IMG/VR virus record: IMGVR_UViG_3300034061_004586
Coordinates: 1-48,617 of that record
Length of the DNA stretch: 48,617 nt
Strand: one strand, 5' to 3'
DNA from: a virus
Position 1 is the first letter of the stretch. Each line of letters starts with the position of its first letter. The position numbers and the translations under genes were made by a program. Under the pieces are notes generated by a model. That model was not told where the DNA came from. It saw only the letters and a list, made by a program, of their open reading frames with translations, and searched no databases. Positions 6,049-14,400 of the stretch are shown here, one piece after another.

Positions 6049-6190
6049 AGCGGTATTTGCGGATGGTGGTGATTGAGAGGTGAAACAGTTCCGCGAGAGC
6101 GCGGTCGGTGACATTGGTTGGAGAAAAGCGGATGGCCAGCCGTTTCCACCAAGGTGCGGCAGGTCGGCCGAAGCGTCTCAGGATTCGCAT
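5930..6190 (-). CDS. Small helix-turn-helix protein
   Basis: 86 residues from ATG 6190, overlapping the upstream gene by 13 bp. Residues around 24-45 (NVTDRALAELFHLSITTIRK) have the spacing of a helix-turn-helix with a recognition helix after the LSITT turn. The last 35 residues are Arg/Pro-rich and compositionally odd, and they lie over the alternative frame of the gene at 5872-6048. It may be a transcriptional regulator or a replication-site binder. Confidence 0.5.
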   Translation of the reverse strand: MRILRRFGRPAAPWWKRLAIRFSPTNVTDRALAELFHLSITTIRKYRYGLERNRPPACRANRLRVQPTTPVLDVPAGPETVQGRTQ

Positions 6191-6723
6191 GAGTAGATCG
6201 TGGTTGTCGTTTTCAGATGCGTGGGCCACTCGGGTGCGTTGAAGGACGAGTCTCGGAAGATGACCTTGTCGGTGGGTTGGATCGTCAGGCGCCCGTTGTC
6301 GAGCGTGATGAACATGAACTCCTTGGCCTGCTCAGGATACCTGCTGAAGCCGTCGTCGATGGGCGCCGCTGTGAAGAGGTACTCGCCTGTCCGCAGGAGC
6401 GCGCCGGCCTTGGCCTCGACTCTCACGCCCCGCAGGTAGGTGTATTCGATGGTCGTGAACTCCCGGCCGTAGCAGTCCCACCGCTGGGCGTGCTCGATGC
6501 GCCAGTCGGGCTCCGGGCTGTCTTTGAACGCCAGCGCGTGCGGCGGCACCGCCCGGTAGACGGCGCCACACTCGAGCATGATCGTGCAGCCCCAGGCGCG
6601 CCCGGGGATTGAGACAAGGCCGAACCAGACGCAGGGGGCGAAACCCTGCTTGCTCGAGATGAATGCCAGATCAACCAGGGCGTACTGGTGTGCTGGCAGC
6701 TGGCCGGATTGGGAGTAGGTCAT
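6178..6723 (-). CDS. Hypothetical phage protein
   Basis: 181 residues from ATG 6723, overlapping the upstream stop at 6720 as ATGA. The sequence is a globular mix with many aromatic residues and several Cys. The C-terminal third has a beta-rich block (EFMFITLDNGRLTIQPTDKV) of a type I associate with conserved phage proteins of unknown role. There is no signal peptide, membrane helix or catalytic motif that I can name. Confidence 0.65.
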   Translation of the reverse strand: MTYSQSGQLPAHQYALVDLAFISSKQGFAPCVWFGLVSIPGRAWGCTIMLECGAVYRAVPPHALAFKDSPEPDWRIEHAQRWDCYGREFTTIEYTYLRGVRVEAKAGALLRTGEYLFTAAPIDDGFSRYPEQAKEFMFITLDNGRLTIQPTDKVIFRDSSFNAPEWPTHLKTTTTIYSCES

Positions 6724-7019
6724 GGCGTGTTGAAGGTCCAGCTGGCGCGGCACGACAGGCAGGTGACCTTCGATTTGTCGGTGGTCTTGCGATCCGTGTG
6801 ACGACCGCACGGGGATCGATCGTAACAGCAGTTGAAATGCATGGTTGGGCTCTTGGATTTGTAAAGGTAGATGCCAGCACGGAGAAGGTCCCGCAGCAGG
6901 CGCCCCTGATAGGCCAGCACCCACGCCGCTGGCGTAGGCCTGCGGTGGATGTGACCGCAGGTAACGGCACGCCTGTCCTGGGCGGCTTGGTAGAGTTGTT
7001 CGAGGGTTTTGATTTTCAT
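6720..7019 (-). CDS. Small Cys/His-rich hypothetical protein
   Basis: 99 residues from ATG 7019 (ATGA overlap with 7016). After a helical N-terminus (KIKTLEQLYQAAQDRR), Cys and His cluster at the C-terminal half (NCC, SPCGRH, TCLSC), consistent with a small zinc-binding domain. It could bind nucleic acid. No family is recognised. Confidence 0.6.
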   Translation of the reverse strand: MKIKTLEQLYQAAQDRRAVTCGHIHRRPTPAAWVLAYQGRLLRDLLRAGIYLYKSKSPTMHFNCCYDRSPCGRHTDRKTTDKSKVTCLSCRASWTFNTP

Positions 7020-7219
7020 GGGCAGTCCTTCCAATGGAACGAAGGTTCGCCGTTCGTTCCGGGTCGCCATTCGGCGTGGCCGGCGATGACGGCTTCGCGC
7101 TGCATCATCTCACGGGCGAGACGGTGGGTGTCCTTCCGGTGGCAATCCATCCCGCCAAGCGCACCGATGAGGAAGCAGGCGAACACCGTCAGGAACCAGA
7201 GTTGGGGGTCTGGTTTCAT
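7016..7219 (-). CDS. Small membrane-anchored hypothetical protein
   Basis: 67 residues from ATG 7219, overlapping the stop of the preceding gene. Residues about 7-22 (LWFLTVFACFLIGALGG) are a single hydrophobic span after a short head, and the rest is a charged soluble tail rich in His and Arg. It is probably an inner-membrane protein with a cytoplasmic or periplasmic tail. The role is unknown. Confidence 0.6.
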   Translation of the reverse strand: MKPDPQLWFLTVFACFLIGALGGMDCHRKDTHRLAREMMQREAVIAGHAEWRPGTNGEPSFHWKDCP

Positions 7220-7515
7220 GGGCACACCTCCCCAACAAGATCCTTCCAGTTGGAAATCGCCATCGAGCAGTGAGCGCACGGCTTGGTTGAAAGGGAGACC
7301 GCATAACGAACGCAAGTGCAGTTCCTCCTGTCTGCGAGTTGCTGCCCCGCTTTCAGGAAGTCGTTCATCTTCTTGATGGCACCTTCAGCCGCCCAGACCC
7401 GCTTGAGTTCTGTGGTGTCCATGAGGTCTGCGACCTGCGCCTCAAGGCGTTTGATCTCCAGCTTCAGGTTCTGATGATCGGCCTTGTGGATGAGGGTGTA
7501 GTCTTCAAGGTTCAC
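7216..7515 (-). CDS. Small coiled-coil protein with Cys-rich tail
   Basis: 99 residues from GTG 7515, reached from an AAGGAGG site coded within the previous gene. Residues about 15-35 form a heptad helix (LKLEIKRLEAQVADLMD), related in style to the three upstream paralogues. The C-terminal half holds Cys pairs (CTC, CAHC). It may be a diverged member of the same family with an added metal-binding end. Confidence 0.6.
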   Translation of the reverse strand: MNLEDYTLIHKADHQNLKLEIKRLEAQVADLMDTTELKRVWAAEGAIKKMNDFLKAGQQLADRRNCTCVRYAVSLSTKPCAHCSMAISNWKDLVGEVCP

Positions 7516-7718
7516 GGATGGGCCTCCTTCTTTAGCACCTCATCGGCTTGGGCGGTGCAGTCCTTGTTTCCGTAGAACCTCAGCAGTTCCACCTCACGCT
7601 CCAACCGCTTGATGCGGTCATTGGCGGCGTTCAGTTCGAGTTCCAACTGGCGGGCGAAACCGACACTCACACGTCCGGTTCCAAACTGCGCTTCATCCGT
7701 CCTCGGTGTATCACTCAC
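7512..7718 (-). CDS. Small coiled-coil paralogue (SDTPRTD type)
   Basis: 68 residues from GTG 7718. It starts VSDTPRTDEA, almost the same as the start of the next upstream gene, and carries ELELNAANDRIKRLEREV, the shared coiled-coil core. It ends KKEAHP, whose codons contain AAGGAGG, the ribosome site of the following gene. Small phage proteins with SDTPRTD starts are common but uncharacterised. Confidence 0.7.
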   Translation of the reverse strand: MSDTPRTDEAQFGTGRVSVGFARQLELELNAANDRIKRLEREVELLRFYGNKDCTAQADEVLKKEAHP

Positions 7719-7939
7719 GGCTTGGCCTCCTTGGCTTTTGGCCAATCGCGCACAGAGTTCCGATCTGTCCAGAAATGCGCAAAGTCTTTTGCCATCGCAT
7801 CCCCCGCCTCCTCCAGCCGCTTGATGCGCTCATTGGCTGCGTTGAGTTCGCGTTCCATCCGCTTCATCTCGCCTGCCAGATCGTACATCGTGGCTCCAGG
7901 TTTGAAGTAAGCAGCATCCGTCCTCGGCGTGTCGCTCAC
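7715..7939 (-). CDS. Small coiled-coil paralogue (SDTPRTD type)
   Basis: 74 residues from GTG 7939, read as MSDTPRTDAA. The core MERELNAANERIKRLEEAG (about 29-47) is shared with the genes at 7512-7718 and 8214-8417. It ends KAKEAKP over an AAGGAGG site for the next gene, with a GTGA overlap. The three copies look like tandem duplications. Function is unknown; a coiled coil of this size could self-associate or bind a partner. Confidence 0.7.
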   Translation of the reverse strand: MSDTPRTDAAYFKPGATMYDLAGEMKRMERELNAANERIKRLEEAGDAMAKDFAHFWTDRNSVRDWPKAKEAKP

Positions 7940-8217
7940 GGCTGGGCCTCCTTCACCTTGCCGGTGTCTTGATCAACGACGCCAAGTGCAATGGCGTTGA
8001 ATAAGACAACATGACCGCACTTTTTACATTGAACCTGAAACAGAGGGGTGATAGCAGCACCGGGACAATGATTTCCTTCGTTGTAGTGTCTGGCTTCAAC
8101 AATGCCACCAACATTCCAGACTGTGGGTGCAATGCATATCGGACAATCGCGCTTACCCTTCCAAACACTCGTTATCCGCTCGCTGATGAGCTTTTTCTGG
8201 GATTTGTTGAGGTTCAC
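7936..8217 (-). CDS. Small zinc-ribbon protein
   Basis: 93 residues from GTG 8217. CPIC (25-28) and CKKC (64-67) make a two-knuckle zinc ribbon with about 35 residues between. The N-terminus is a basic helix. Base composition is more AT-rich than the neighbours. The gene interrupts a run of coiled-coil paralogues but uses the same junction, with AAGGAGG in its last codons (KVKEAQP). It may be a nucleic-acid or protein-binding adaptor. Confidence 0.65.
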   Translation of the reverse strand: MNLNKSQKKLISERITSVWKGKRDCPICIAPTVWNVGGIVEARHYNEGNHCPGAAITPLFQVQCKKCGHVVLFNAIALGVVDQDTGKVKEAQP

Positions 8218-8417
8218 GGCTTGGCCTCCTTTGCTTCATTCCATTTATCTGAATCATGTGGGGCAGCGTACAATTCCATCCTGTCCCCTGCTTCCACCAA
8301 CCGCTTTATCTTGGCGTTCGCTGCGTTGAGTTGTCGTTCCAGTTCTTCGATCTTTTCCTCCTGTTGCTGGGAAACGTAATCATCCCAAGCTGCGGCGGCT
8401 TTTTCGTCTGCGCTCAT
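8214..8417 (-). CDS. Small coiled-coil paralogue
   Basis: 67 residues from ATG 8417, which overlaps the stop at 8414. The helix QQEEKIEELERQLNAANAKI continues into KRLVEAGDRM and aligns with the cores of the genes at 7715 and 7512, but the N-terminus (SADEKAAAAWDDY) differs. It ends NEAKEAKP over AAAGGAGG, the ribosome site of the zinc-ribbon gene. Confidence 0.65.
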   Translation of the reverse strand: MSADEKAAAAWDDYVSQQQEEKIEELERQLNAANAKIKRLVEAGDRMELYAAPHDSDKWNEAKEAKP

Positions 8418-8629
8418 GGCCTTCCCTCCTGAATCACCGCCCTGATGGCGCTCCGTCGGACACCGACGGCTCTGGCTACGTAGGTAAGTGAAGCGCCCTG
8501 ATCCCACAGCTGCCATGCCCAACGGGCGTCCACCTGGGCGGCATCTGCCAGCACGCGTTTCCGGGCAGGCTTGGGCGCCGGGAAGCTGATCCAGCCCCGG
8601 GCGACGGCGGTCGAGATGGTGGCATTCAC
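8414..8629 (-). CDS. Small helix-turn-helix protein
   Basis: 71 residues from GTG 8629 (GTGA overlap with 8626). The C-terminal third (GASLTYVARAVGVRRSAIRA) fits a helix-turn-helix: a helix, the AVGV turn, and an Arg-rich recognition helix. The N-terminal part is basic and Pro-rich. It is probably a DNA-binding regulator or recombination accessory protein. The exact family is not assigned. Confidence 0.6.
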   Translation of the reverse strand: MNATISTAVARGWISFPAPKPARKRVLADAAQVDARWAWQLWDQGASLTYVARAVGVRRSAIRAVIQEGRP

Positions 8630-9393
8630 ACGCGCACCCCCACTTTCGTCTCGGTGAAGATTCGAGCGTGGGTCAGCTGGCGGCACCCGCTCCGGATCAG
8701 TTTCAGCACCTCGGCGCGCCGGACGGTGATCTCGACCAGTTCTGGGTGCGCGGCGGCAAACCCTTTCAGGTCAGTCACCTCGAAGGTCCAGTCCTCACGC
8801 ACCACGGTGCCGGCGACCCGTGTCGGTTCGACAACCGCAGGCAGGTTCGCCTGCCGCTCTGCTGCTGCGGCGCGCTCGGCTGCGGCCGCCTGCTCTGCGG
8901 CGATGCGGCGGGCTTCTGCGGCTGCACGCTCGCGCTCGTTGGCTGCCATGCGCTCGGCCCGCGCGGCCTCCTCCTGTTGCCGGCGGATCTCGGTCAGCCG
9001 GGCGGCCTCCTCAGCTTGCCAGCGGCGTACCTTCTCCAGGCGTTTGCGTTCCTCCTCGGCGGCAATGCGGCGTTGCTCCACCTCAAAGGCGGTCAGCATG
9101 GCGGACACGCGGGCGATCTCGGTCTCGATGCTGGCATTGAACTCCTTGGCAGTTGCGTCGATGCGCCTGCCGATGTCCAGCACAGGGGCTTTGGCGGTCG
9201 TGCGGGATGACTCGACGGCCTTGGTCAAGGCGCGCAATTCCCGCAGCACGCCGGCACCGGCTGCGGCTTGGGTCTGAGTTCGAACGCTGACAATCAGGGC
9301 GGCGTTCTCAAGCGCCTCCTCGCGTTTGGTGATCGCGGCCGGGTCGATGGCGATCTCGATGGCGCCGACGTTCCGAAGAGCAAGCGCGTTCAT
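8626..9393 (-). CDS. Coiled-coil recombination-locus protein
   Basis: 255 residues from ATG 9393. A structured N-terminal part (about 1-90) precedes a very long Ala/Glu/Arg coiled coil (about 90-190), and a small C-terminal domain ends TETKVGVRV. This arrangement and its place next to recE/recT-like genes match DUF1351-type phage proteins found in recombination operons. It may assist DNA recombination, but the biochemical role is not established. It is flanked by ATGA and GTGA overlaps. Confidence 0.65.
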   Translation of the reverse strand: MNALALRNVGAIEIAIDPAAITKREEALENAALIVSVRTQTQAAAGAGVLRELRALTKAVESSRTTAKAPVLDIGRRIDATAKEFNASIETEIARVSAMLTAFEVEQRRIAAEEERKRLEKVRRWQAEEAARLTEIRRQQEEAARAERMAANERERAAAEARRIAAEQAAAAERAAAAERQANLPAVVEPTRVAGTVVREDWTFEVTDLKGFAAAHPELVEITVRRAEVLKLIRSGCRQLTHARIFTETKVGVRV

Positions 9394-9626
9394 CGGCCGG
9401 CCTCCCGTTTGATGACCGAAGAAATGGCGCCCGGTGATCGGTTGAATCGTTTGGATAGCTCTTTCATGCTGTAGGTTGGGTTTTTCTGGTGGAACTCGAA
9501 GATGGATCGCGCCTCGTCCTTGCTGATGGCAGACCAGATTCCGCGCGGCTTCTGCTTTTCAAGGACCGGCAACGGCGGCTGCGGACCGAGGATCCGCTCG
9601 ATGGCCTCACGCGATGGGGCTTTCAT
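9390..9626 (-). CDS. Small helix-turn-helix protein
   Basis: 78 residues from ATG 9626, overlapping the exonuclease gene by 20 bp. The C-terminal half (SMKELSKRFNRSPGAISSVI) is a good helix-turn-helix with turn NRSPG. The N-terminus starts SREAIERILG. It is likely a DNA-binding accessory or regulator of the recombination operon. Confidence 0.6.
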   Translation of the reverse strand: MKAPSREAIERILGPQPPLPVLEKQKPRGIWSAISKDEARSIFEFHQKNPTYSMKELSKRFNRSPGAISSVIKREAGR

Positions 9627-10404
9627 CTTTCAGGATGTAGTTGGGGGACTCGATGATCTCGGTGGAATCGCCGTTGTACCCGGGCCAGCTTTCCGTGTCT
9701 TCGCAGGTGATCCATTGACGGATCCACGACTGCCAAGTGGCACTCGCCTTCTCGAGCGACTCGGTGCCCAGCTGGTAGACCGCCACCGCGTAGGGCGCCT
9801 GGTCTTCGACGCAGATCCATTGGAACGCTCGTGTCTCGCCGGTGATGTCGCGGTACAAATCCCGGTAGTAGGCCGCCTGCACGTCGTAGCGCAGCTGGCC
9901 GATCTGCCGACGGAATCCGTGTCTGCTGGCATCCCGGGTTTTCTTGAGGTCCACGATCACCGGCATGGTGCTGGGGAGCCAGTCGATCAGGCCCTTGCGA
10001 TCGCAGGACTCGAACTCACCGAACATCCCGACCTGAGCGCGGCCGGGCTCGGCGAGCAACCGGCCGGCGACCGGATGCTTGCGGACAGCCTCGACCATCT
10101 TGGTCACGGTCTCCAGCTGCTCCTGCTTGAACACGGTCACGCCCCGGGCCTCTTGGTCGTCGCGCCACGCGCGGGCGTCCTTGGTGCGGTAGTCGTCAAA
10201 CGGCGAGGTGGTCCACAAATAGGGCGTGCCGAGGATCTTGTGGTCCAGCATGGACCCCAGGTTCATGGCGTCGGTGCTCTCCTTCTCCTCCTCAAAGCCA
10301 ACCAAGGCGTGCGCCGGTGAGCGCGAGAACGCCTTGAGGCTGGAGATGTTGATTGCAGGGTGACTGCGGTAGGTGTTTACGTCGATAGGGTGGACCAACT
10401 TCAC
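9607..10404 (-). CDS. RecE-like PD-(D/E)XK exonuclease
   Basis: 265 residues from GTG 10404, which overlaps the recT-like stop as GTGA. GSMLDH (50-55) is the early Gly/His motif of RecB/RecE-type nucleases, D135/D141 and VDLKK (151-155) give the D...D-x-K core, and QAAYY (176-180) is the trailing Q-x-x-Y motif. It would resect duplex DNA 5' to 3' so the adjacent RecT-like protein can coat and anneal the strand. Pairing with RecT supports the call strongly. It lacks the long N-terminus of E. coli RecE, as phage forms do. Confidence 0.8.
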   Translation of the reverse strand: MKLVHPIDVNTYRSHPAINISSLKAFSRSPAHALVGFEEEKESTDAMNLGSMLDHKILGTPYLWTTSPFDDYRTKDARAWRDDQEARGVTVFKQEQLETVTKMVEAVRKHPVAGRLLAEPGRAQVGMFGEFESCDRKGLIDWLPSTMPVIVDLKKTRDASRHGFRRQIGQLRYDVQAAYYRDLYRDITGETRAFQWICVEDQAPYAVAVYQLGTESLEKASATWQSWIRQWITCEDTESWPGYNGDSTEIIESPNYILKDESPIA

Positions 10405-11405
10405 AGGGCACCCCCCGCCTTCTGGAACGCCCGGGCGATGCCTCTCTTGTTCCGCACGACCCACAGCTTGATCTCCTCCGGAAGATCCTGGGCGGTCGGG
10501 TAGGTGTCAGCCTCGGGCCACCACTCGAGGTCGGTGGCCAGCTTCGCCAGCTGCGGGTAGGTGACTCCGATCTGGGCCAGCGTGGACTCGACGGTCGGGT
10601 TCGCCGGGTCGAAGAAGCTTGCTGGCGTGGGCTCAGGAGCAGGAGCGGGCTCAGGAGCGGGCGCCGGTTCCGGGACGGGCTCGGGGGTCGGCGCAGGCTC
10701 GGGCGCCGGAGTCGGTGCTGGCACGGGCTCGGCAACCGCGATGGCCTCGGGCTCCTTCTTCTTCCTGGCCGGCTTGGGCTCCGGCGGTGTCGGCGTCACG
10801 TCCACGACCGTCGGTCGAACGACCTCTTGGGTCGCAGGCGTGTCGGCCATCTCCTCGGCGGTGTGCATCCCGAGGGCGATCTCCGGCGCGTAGGCGCGGG
10901 TCCAGAACGCGGCGGCGCGGTACTGGAGCATCTGCTCCGGCATGGTCTTCCACTTGGAACCGTTCTTGGAATACCAGCCCTCGGCCTTGGCCATGGCGAT
11001 CGTGACCAAGGCGCCGACCAGTTCGAGGTTGCCCTCGCGCTCGACCGCGAAGGCGCGGCAGCCCCAGTCGTCTGTGCCCTCCTTGCCGACCCAGCGGAAC
11101 CGCATCGGAGAGAAGCGGCCGCAGCTGTTGACGGTGGCGATCAGGAACGCCGCGCTCCAGGTGGGCTTCCCGTGGATCGGGACCATGGACTGCATCACGG
11201 CCATGACCGAGGCGCCGATGCGCTGGCTGAGTTCGAGCGCGATGATGCAGTTGCCGAGGTTGGCCTCGCCCCGATAGGAGTCGGGAACGAGCGTGCTGGA
11301 CGCAAGGGCCTTGGCCATGCGCTGCACGGAGACGAACGCGTTCTCGCTGGAGAACGCGCTGAGGGGTTGGGATTGCTGGGTGGTTGCGACTGGGAGGTTG
11401 CTCAT
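10401..11405 (-). CDS. RecT-like single-strand annealing protein
   Basis: 334 residues from ATG 11405. The first ~200 residues match the phage RecT-type pattern, with FVSVQRMAKALASSTLVPDS near the N-terminus, NCIIALELSQRIG, and the GKPTWSAAFLIATVNSCGRF segment. It would anneal complementary single strands after exonuclease resection. Residues about 215-270 are a Pro/Glu/Ala repeat linker, followed by an extra ~65-residue domain (FFDPANPTVESTLAQIGVTY onward) not usual for RecT. It is the first gene of its operon and its start codon lies inside an inverted repeat. Confidence 0.8.
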   Translation of the reverse strand: MSNLPVATTQQSQPLSAFSSENAFVSVQRMAKALASSTLVPDSYRGEANLGNCIIALELSQRIGASVMAVMQSMVPIHGKPTWSAAFLIATVNSCGRFSPMRFRWVGKEGTDDWGCRAFAVEREGNLELVGALVTIAMAKAEGWYSKNGSKWKTMPEQMLQYRAAAFWTRAYAPEIALGMHTAEEMADTPATQEVVRPTVVDVTPTPPEPKPARKKKEPEAIAVAEPVPAPTPAPEPAPTPEPVPEPAPAPEPAPAPEPTPASFFDPANPTVESTLAQIGVTYPQLAKLATDLEWWPEADTYPTAQDLPEEIKLWVVRNKRGIARAFQKAGGAL

Positions 11406-11444
11406 ACGGGGTCACCGTATGTCACCCGGCGCACAACGTCAAGC
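11404..11444 (-). promoter_or_regulatory. Putative recT promoter with operator over start codon
   Basis: On the minus strand TTGACG (11442-11437) is followed after 17 bp by TACGGT (11419-11414). ATACGG (11404-11409) and CCGTAT (11415-11420) form a 17-bp inverted repeat that covers this -10 and reaches the ATG at 11405. A repressor there would block both RNA polymerase and the ribosome. If transcription starts seven bases after the -10, the mRNA is nearly leaderless. The elements are seen directly; their function is inferred. Confidence 0.5.
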
Positions 11445-11446
11445 AG

Positions 11447-14400
11447 TTAGGGGATCGATCGGTCGATTTTTTCGCGGACGCGCGTGCGGATGCGCTCGGT
11501 GTCTCGCGTGATGATCTCGATTGCCTGTTTAGGCGTGGCACCAACCAGCAGTTCGCCCTTCTGGAGCACGTATTTTCGGTATTCCTGACCGACCTCACGC
11601 TGGTAGCGGTAGAACTCGTCGGGCGTCATGGGGCGCCGTTGACCGTTCGATTTGATCTTGGCGGCTGCGGACGGTGTCGGCAGGAAGACTCCCCGCTCAG
11701 AGAGGGTTGCGAGCGTCGTCCATGCAGGGTCATCCCGCCGCGTTTTGATCCACCGGCTGAACGGATGCTTCATCATTTCGATTGGCTCGCCGAGCACGTT
11801 GACAGCGGGGCCAGGGCCGACATCGCGGCGCAGCATGGGCACCTGTTGGAGGAAATACTCCGAACCGATCTTGGCCTGATAATACTGGGGATCGAAGTAG
11901 GTATCGACCTGCTTGAGGATGTTGGGGATGAACGACCCCGCGAGCCTTCCGGCCCATCGCGCCAAGCTCTTGTTGACCAAGTCGTCGGCGTCGTACTTGT
12001 AGGCGTTGGCCATGCCAACAAGCTCCGTGAACGCGGAGATGGCAGGCGCGTCGGTGAGCACGAACATTCCCGCCTGCGCGGCATCCTTGAACTTGCCCAG
12101 GATGGCGTCCCGGTTCCACTCGGCCGGGTTGTAAAGCTGTCGATCCCGGAGCTCTCCGATCGCGGCCAGACCCATGGCGAACGGCATTTGGCGGTACGAG
12201 ATGAAGTTGTCGCCAATGCGGATCGAGTACGGTTGTCTGCCTTGGGCCAACAACTGGCGCTTCTTGTCGGGGTCAAGCGACCGGAACGACCCGGTGATGT
12301 CGATGTTCCGCTCGCCGTCCTTGTCATCGTCACCGAGAAACGTGACGCCGGCCAACGCCATGAGGGCGGTCCCGACGGACGCCTTCATCAACAGGAGCTT
12401 TCGTTCGTTGCCGCTGATTTCGTACCCGAAGGGTTTGTTGATGCGCGACGAGTTCGACAGGTAGTAGCGGGTGAACCCCCAAGGCGTGTAGTCGATGCCG
12501 CTGTTGGTGGCGTTCGCGGCAAATCGCAGGAACGCCAATCCCGTCGCCATTTTCAGTCCGGGATACTTTTTCTCGGCTTGGTTGAGCCACTGGTAGAACA
12601 GCCCAACCACGCCGGTCGGGTCCTGCTTGAACGCGGCTTGGCGCGCGAGCTCCTTGGCATCGATCAGGATCTCGGAAGGAATCCGTTCCCCAAGAATCTC
12701 CCGAACACGCTCGTTCATTCGCTTTGCAGGAGTCCCCTCGGCGGAAGCCTTGTCGCGCGCCAGCTTGATGTCGGCGGCATCTGGGATCAGGTACTTCTGG
12801 ATCAACTCTTGGTTGCCTTCGCGCGCGATGATCCAAGCCTTCATGGCCTCGTAGTTGGACGTGACGGCGATGTGATCCATGGCGTCCATGAATCGGGAAA
12901 CGAAACGCAGGTTGCTGATCACCTGAAGCGCCGCGTTGTCTGAATCCTTGAGGACCTCCAGCGTGCTGGTGGGACGTTCTGGATCAAAGTTGATGCTCCG
13001 GAAAAACTCTCCCTTCGACACGATGCCGGGCAAGTCCTTGGCTGAACGACGCAGACCATCGAGCCATGCGGAGGCGATGTAGGGCGCTGCCTTCGGGCTC
13101 TGGACAGACGCCAGGCCGGCATTGATCGCGCTGTTGATTATTCCGGTGCCCTGCTCGACTTGGGTGGTCAGGCCCGACAGGACGGACCCGTACCAGTAAT
13201 CCATGATGATGTTGCGCGCGCGAATGCCGCCCTCGCGCTGCATCAACTGGTACATATCCTGGATGATCTTGTTCCGGGCGACACCAGTGGTCTTCTGGGC
13301 CAGCTGCGCCATCGCAGCGATCTTCTCTGCCGTCGCACCGTTGAATTGAGCCACGCCGAACTTGGGGGCGATGGCATTACGGAACGCCTCGTCGGCCGCC
13401 TCGGGATTCGTCAGCAGGCCAAGATTGGCCCACTTGATGATCTCCGGGATGGAATCGTAAATCTGCTTTCTAGTCTTCTCCTTGACCTCGGGAAGGCGCA
13501 CCTGCTTGCGGAACTCCTCGCGGACGATCTTGTTGCGCTCCTTCTCGAAAGCGTTCCCAAGAAGGTTTGCCAGTTCGATTTGGCCGGCACCACTCAGCGT
13601 TTTGAGAATCGGGTGCTCCCGGATCATGTCCAAGAGGATCCGCTTGTAGTTGCCCTGCTTCTCTAGGCTGGAGGTCATTATCTCCTGCCAAGAGATTCCA
13701 AGCTCAGCGCGCGCCTGCTTGAGTTCGCGAGAGACGACGTTGTCAGCGATGGACAGGGTGGCCCGCAGGTTGGCGATCGCGCGCTTGGAGGCGTCCAGCA
13801 ACCAGCGGCGAATCTGGTCGGAGGTGACCTCTGGGAACGGCAGTTCCTTCTGCCGCTCGTTGATGAGGTTGTAGTAGCTGAGGGTCGGGGTCAGGTAGGC
13901 GATCTTGTCGATCATGCGGCGCCGGGCCTGACCGCTCTGGCCGAAGTCCTGAGCGCCAGCCTGGGCGGCAACCTCACCGATGTTCCGAAGAAGACGGACC
14001 CACCGGGCTTGGTCGATCGGGTTCCTGAACGCACCTTGCAAACGGACGTTGGTCCGTTCCAGCAACTCGCCAAGGATGGTCTGCTGGATTGCCGGTGTGA
14101 TGCCAAACTGAGCGGATCGATTGGCCGAGGTTGCAGCCGTGAACGCCTCCTCGAGGTTGTCCTCGAACTGATCCACCCAATCACGCGCTGCGCTTTCACG
14201 TTCCGCGTTGGTCTCCCGCACGATGCGCCCTTGGAAGAATCCGGCAGACGGACGGCGGCGAGCGCCGGCAGCAGCCCTGGGAGGCTGAATCTCGCGCTCC
14301 TCGAACGCTCCGACACCAGGGGTCTCGAACGCGCCTTCGACGAGCTTGCCGATCTCGACCTCCGCAGCGGCGAAGTCCGTGTCCGACGGAGCGTTTTCGC

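Noticed and set aside
10619-10730. Possible CRISPR-like or satellite repeats
   Set aside because: These are imperfect codon-level repeats encoding the Pro/Glu/Ala linker of the RecT-like protein.
11384-12943. 519-codon plus-strand frame under the 3' end of the giant gene
   Set aside because: Antisense shadow. The same applies to the plus-strand frames at 19196-20641 and 25578-27335.
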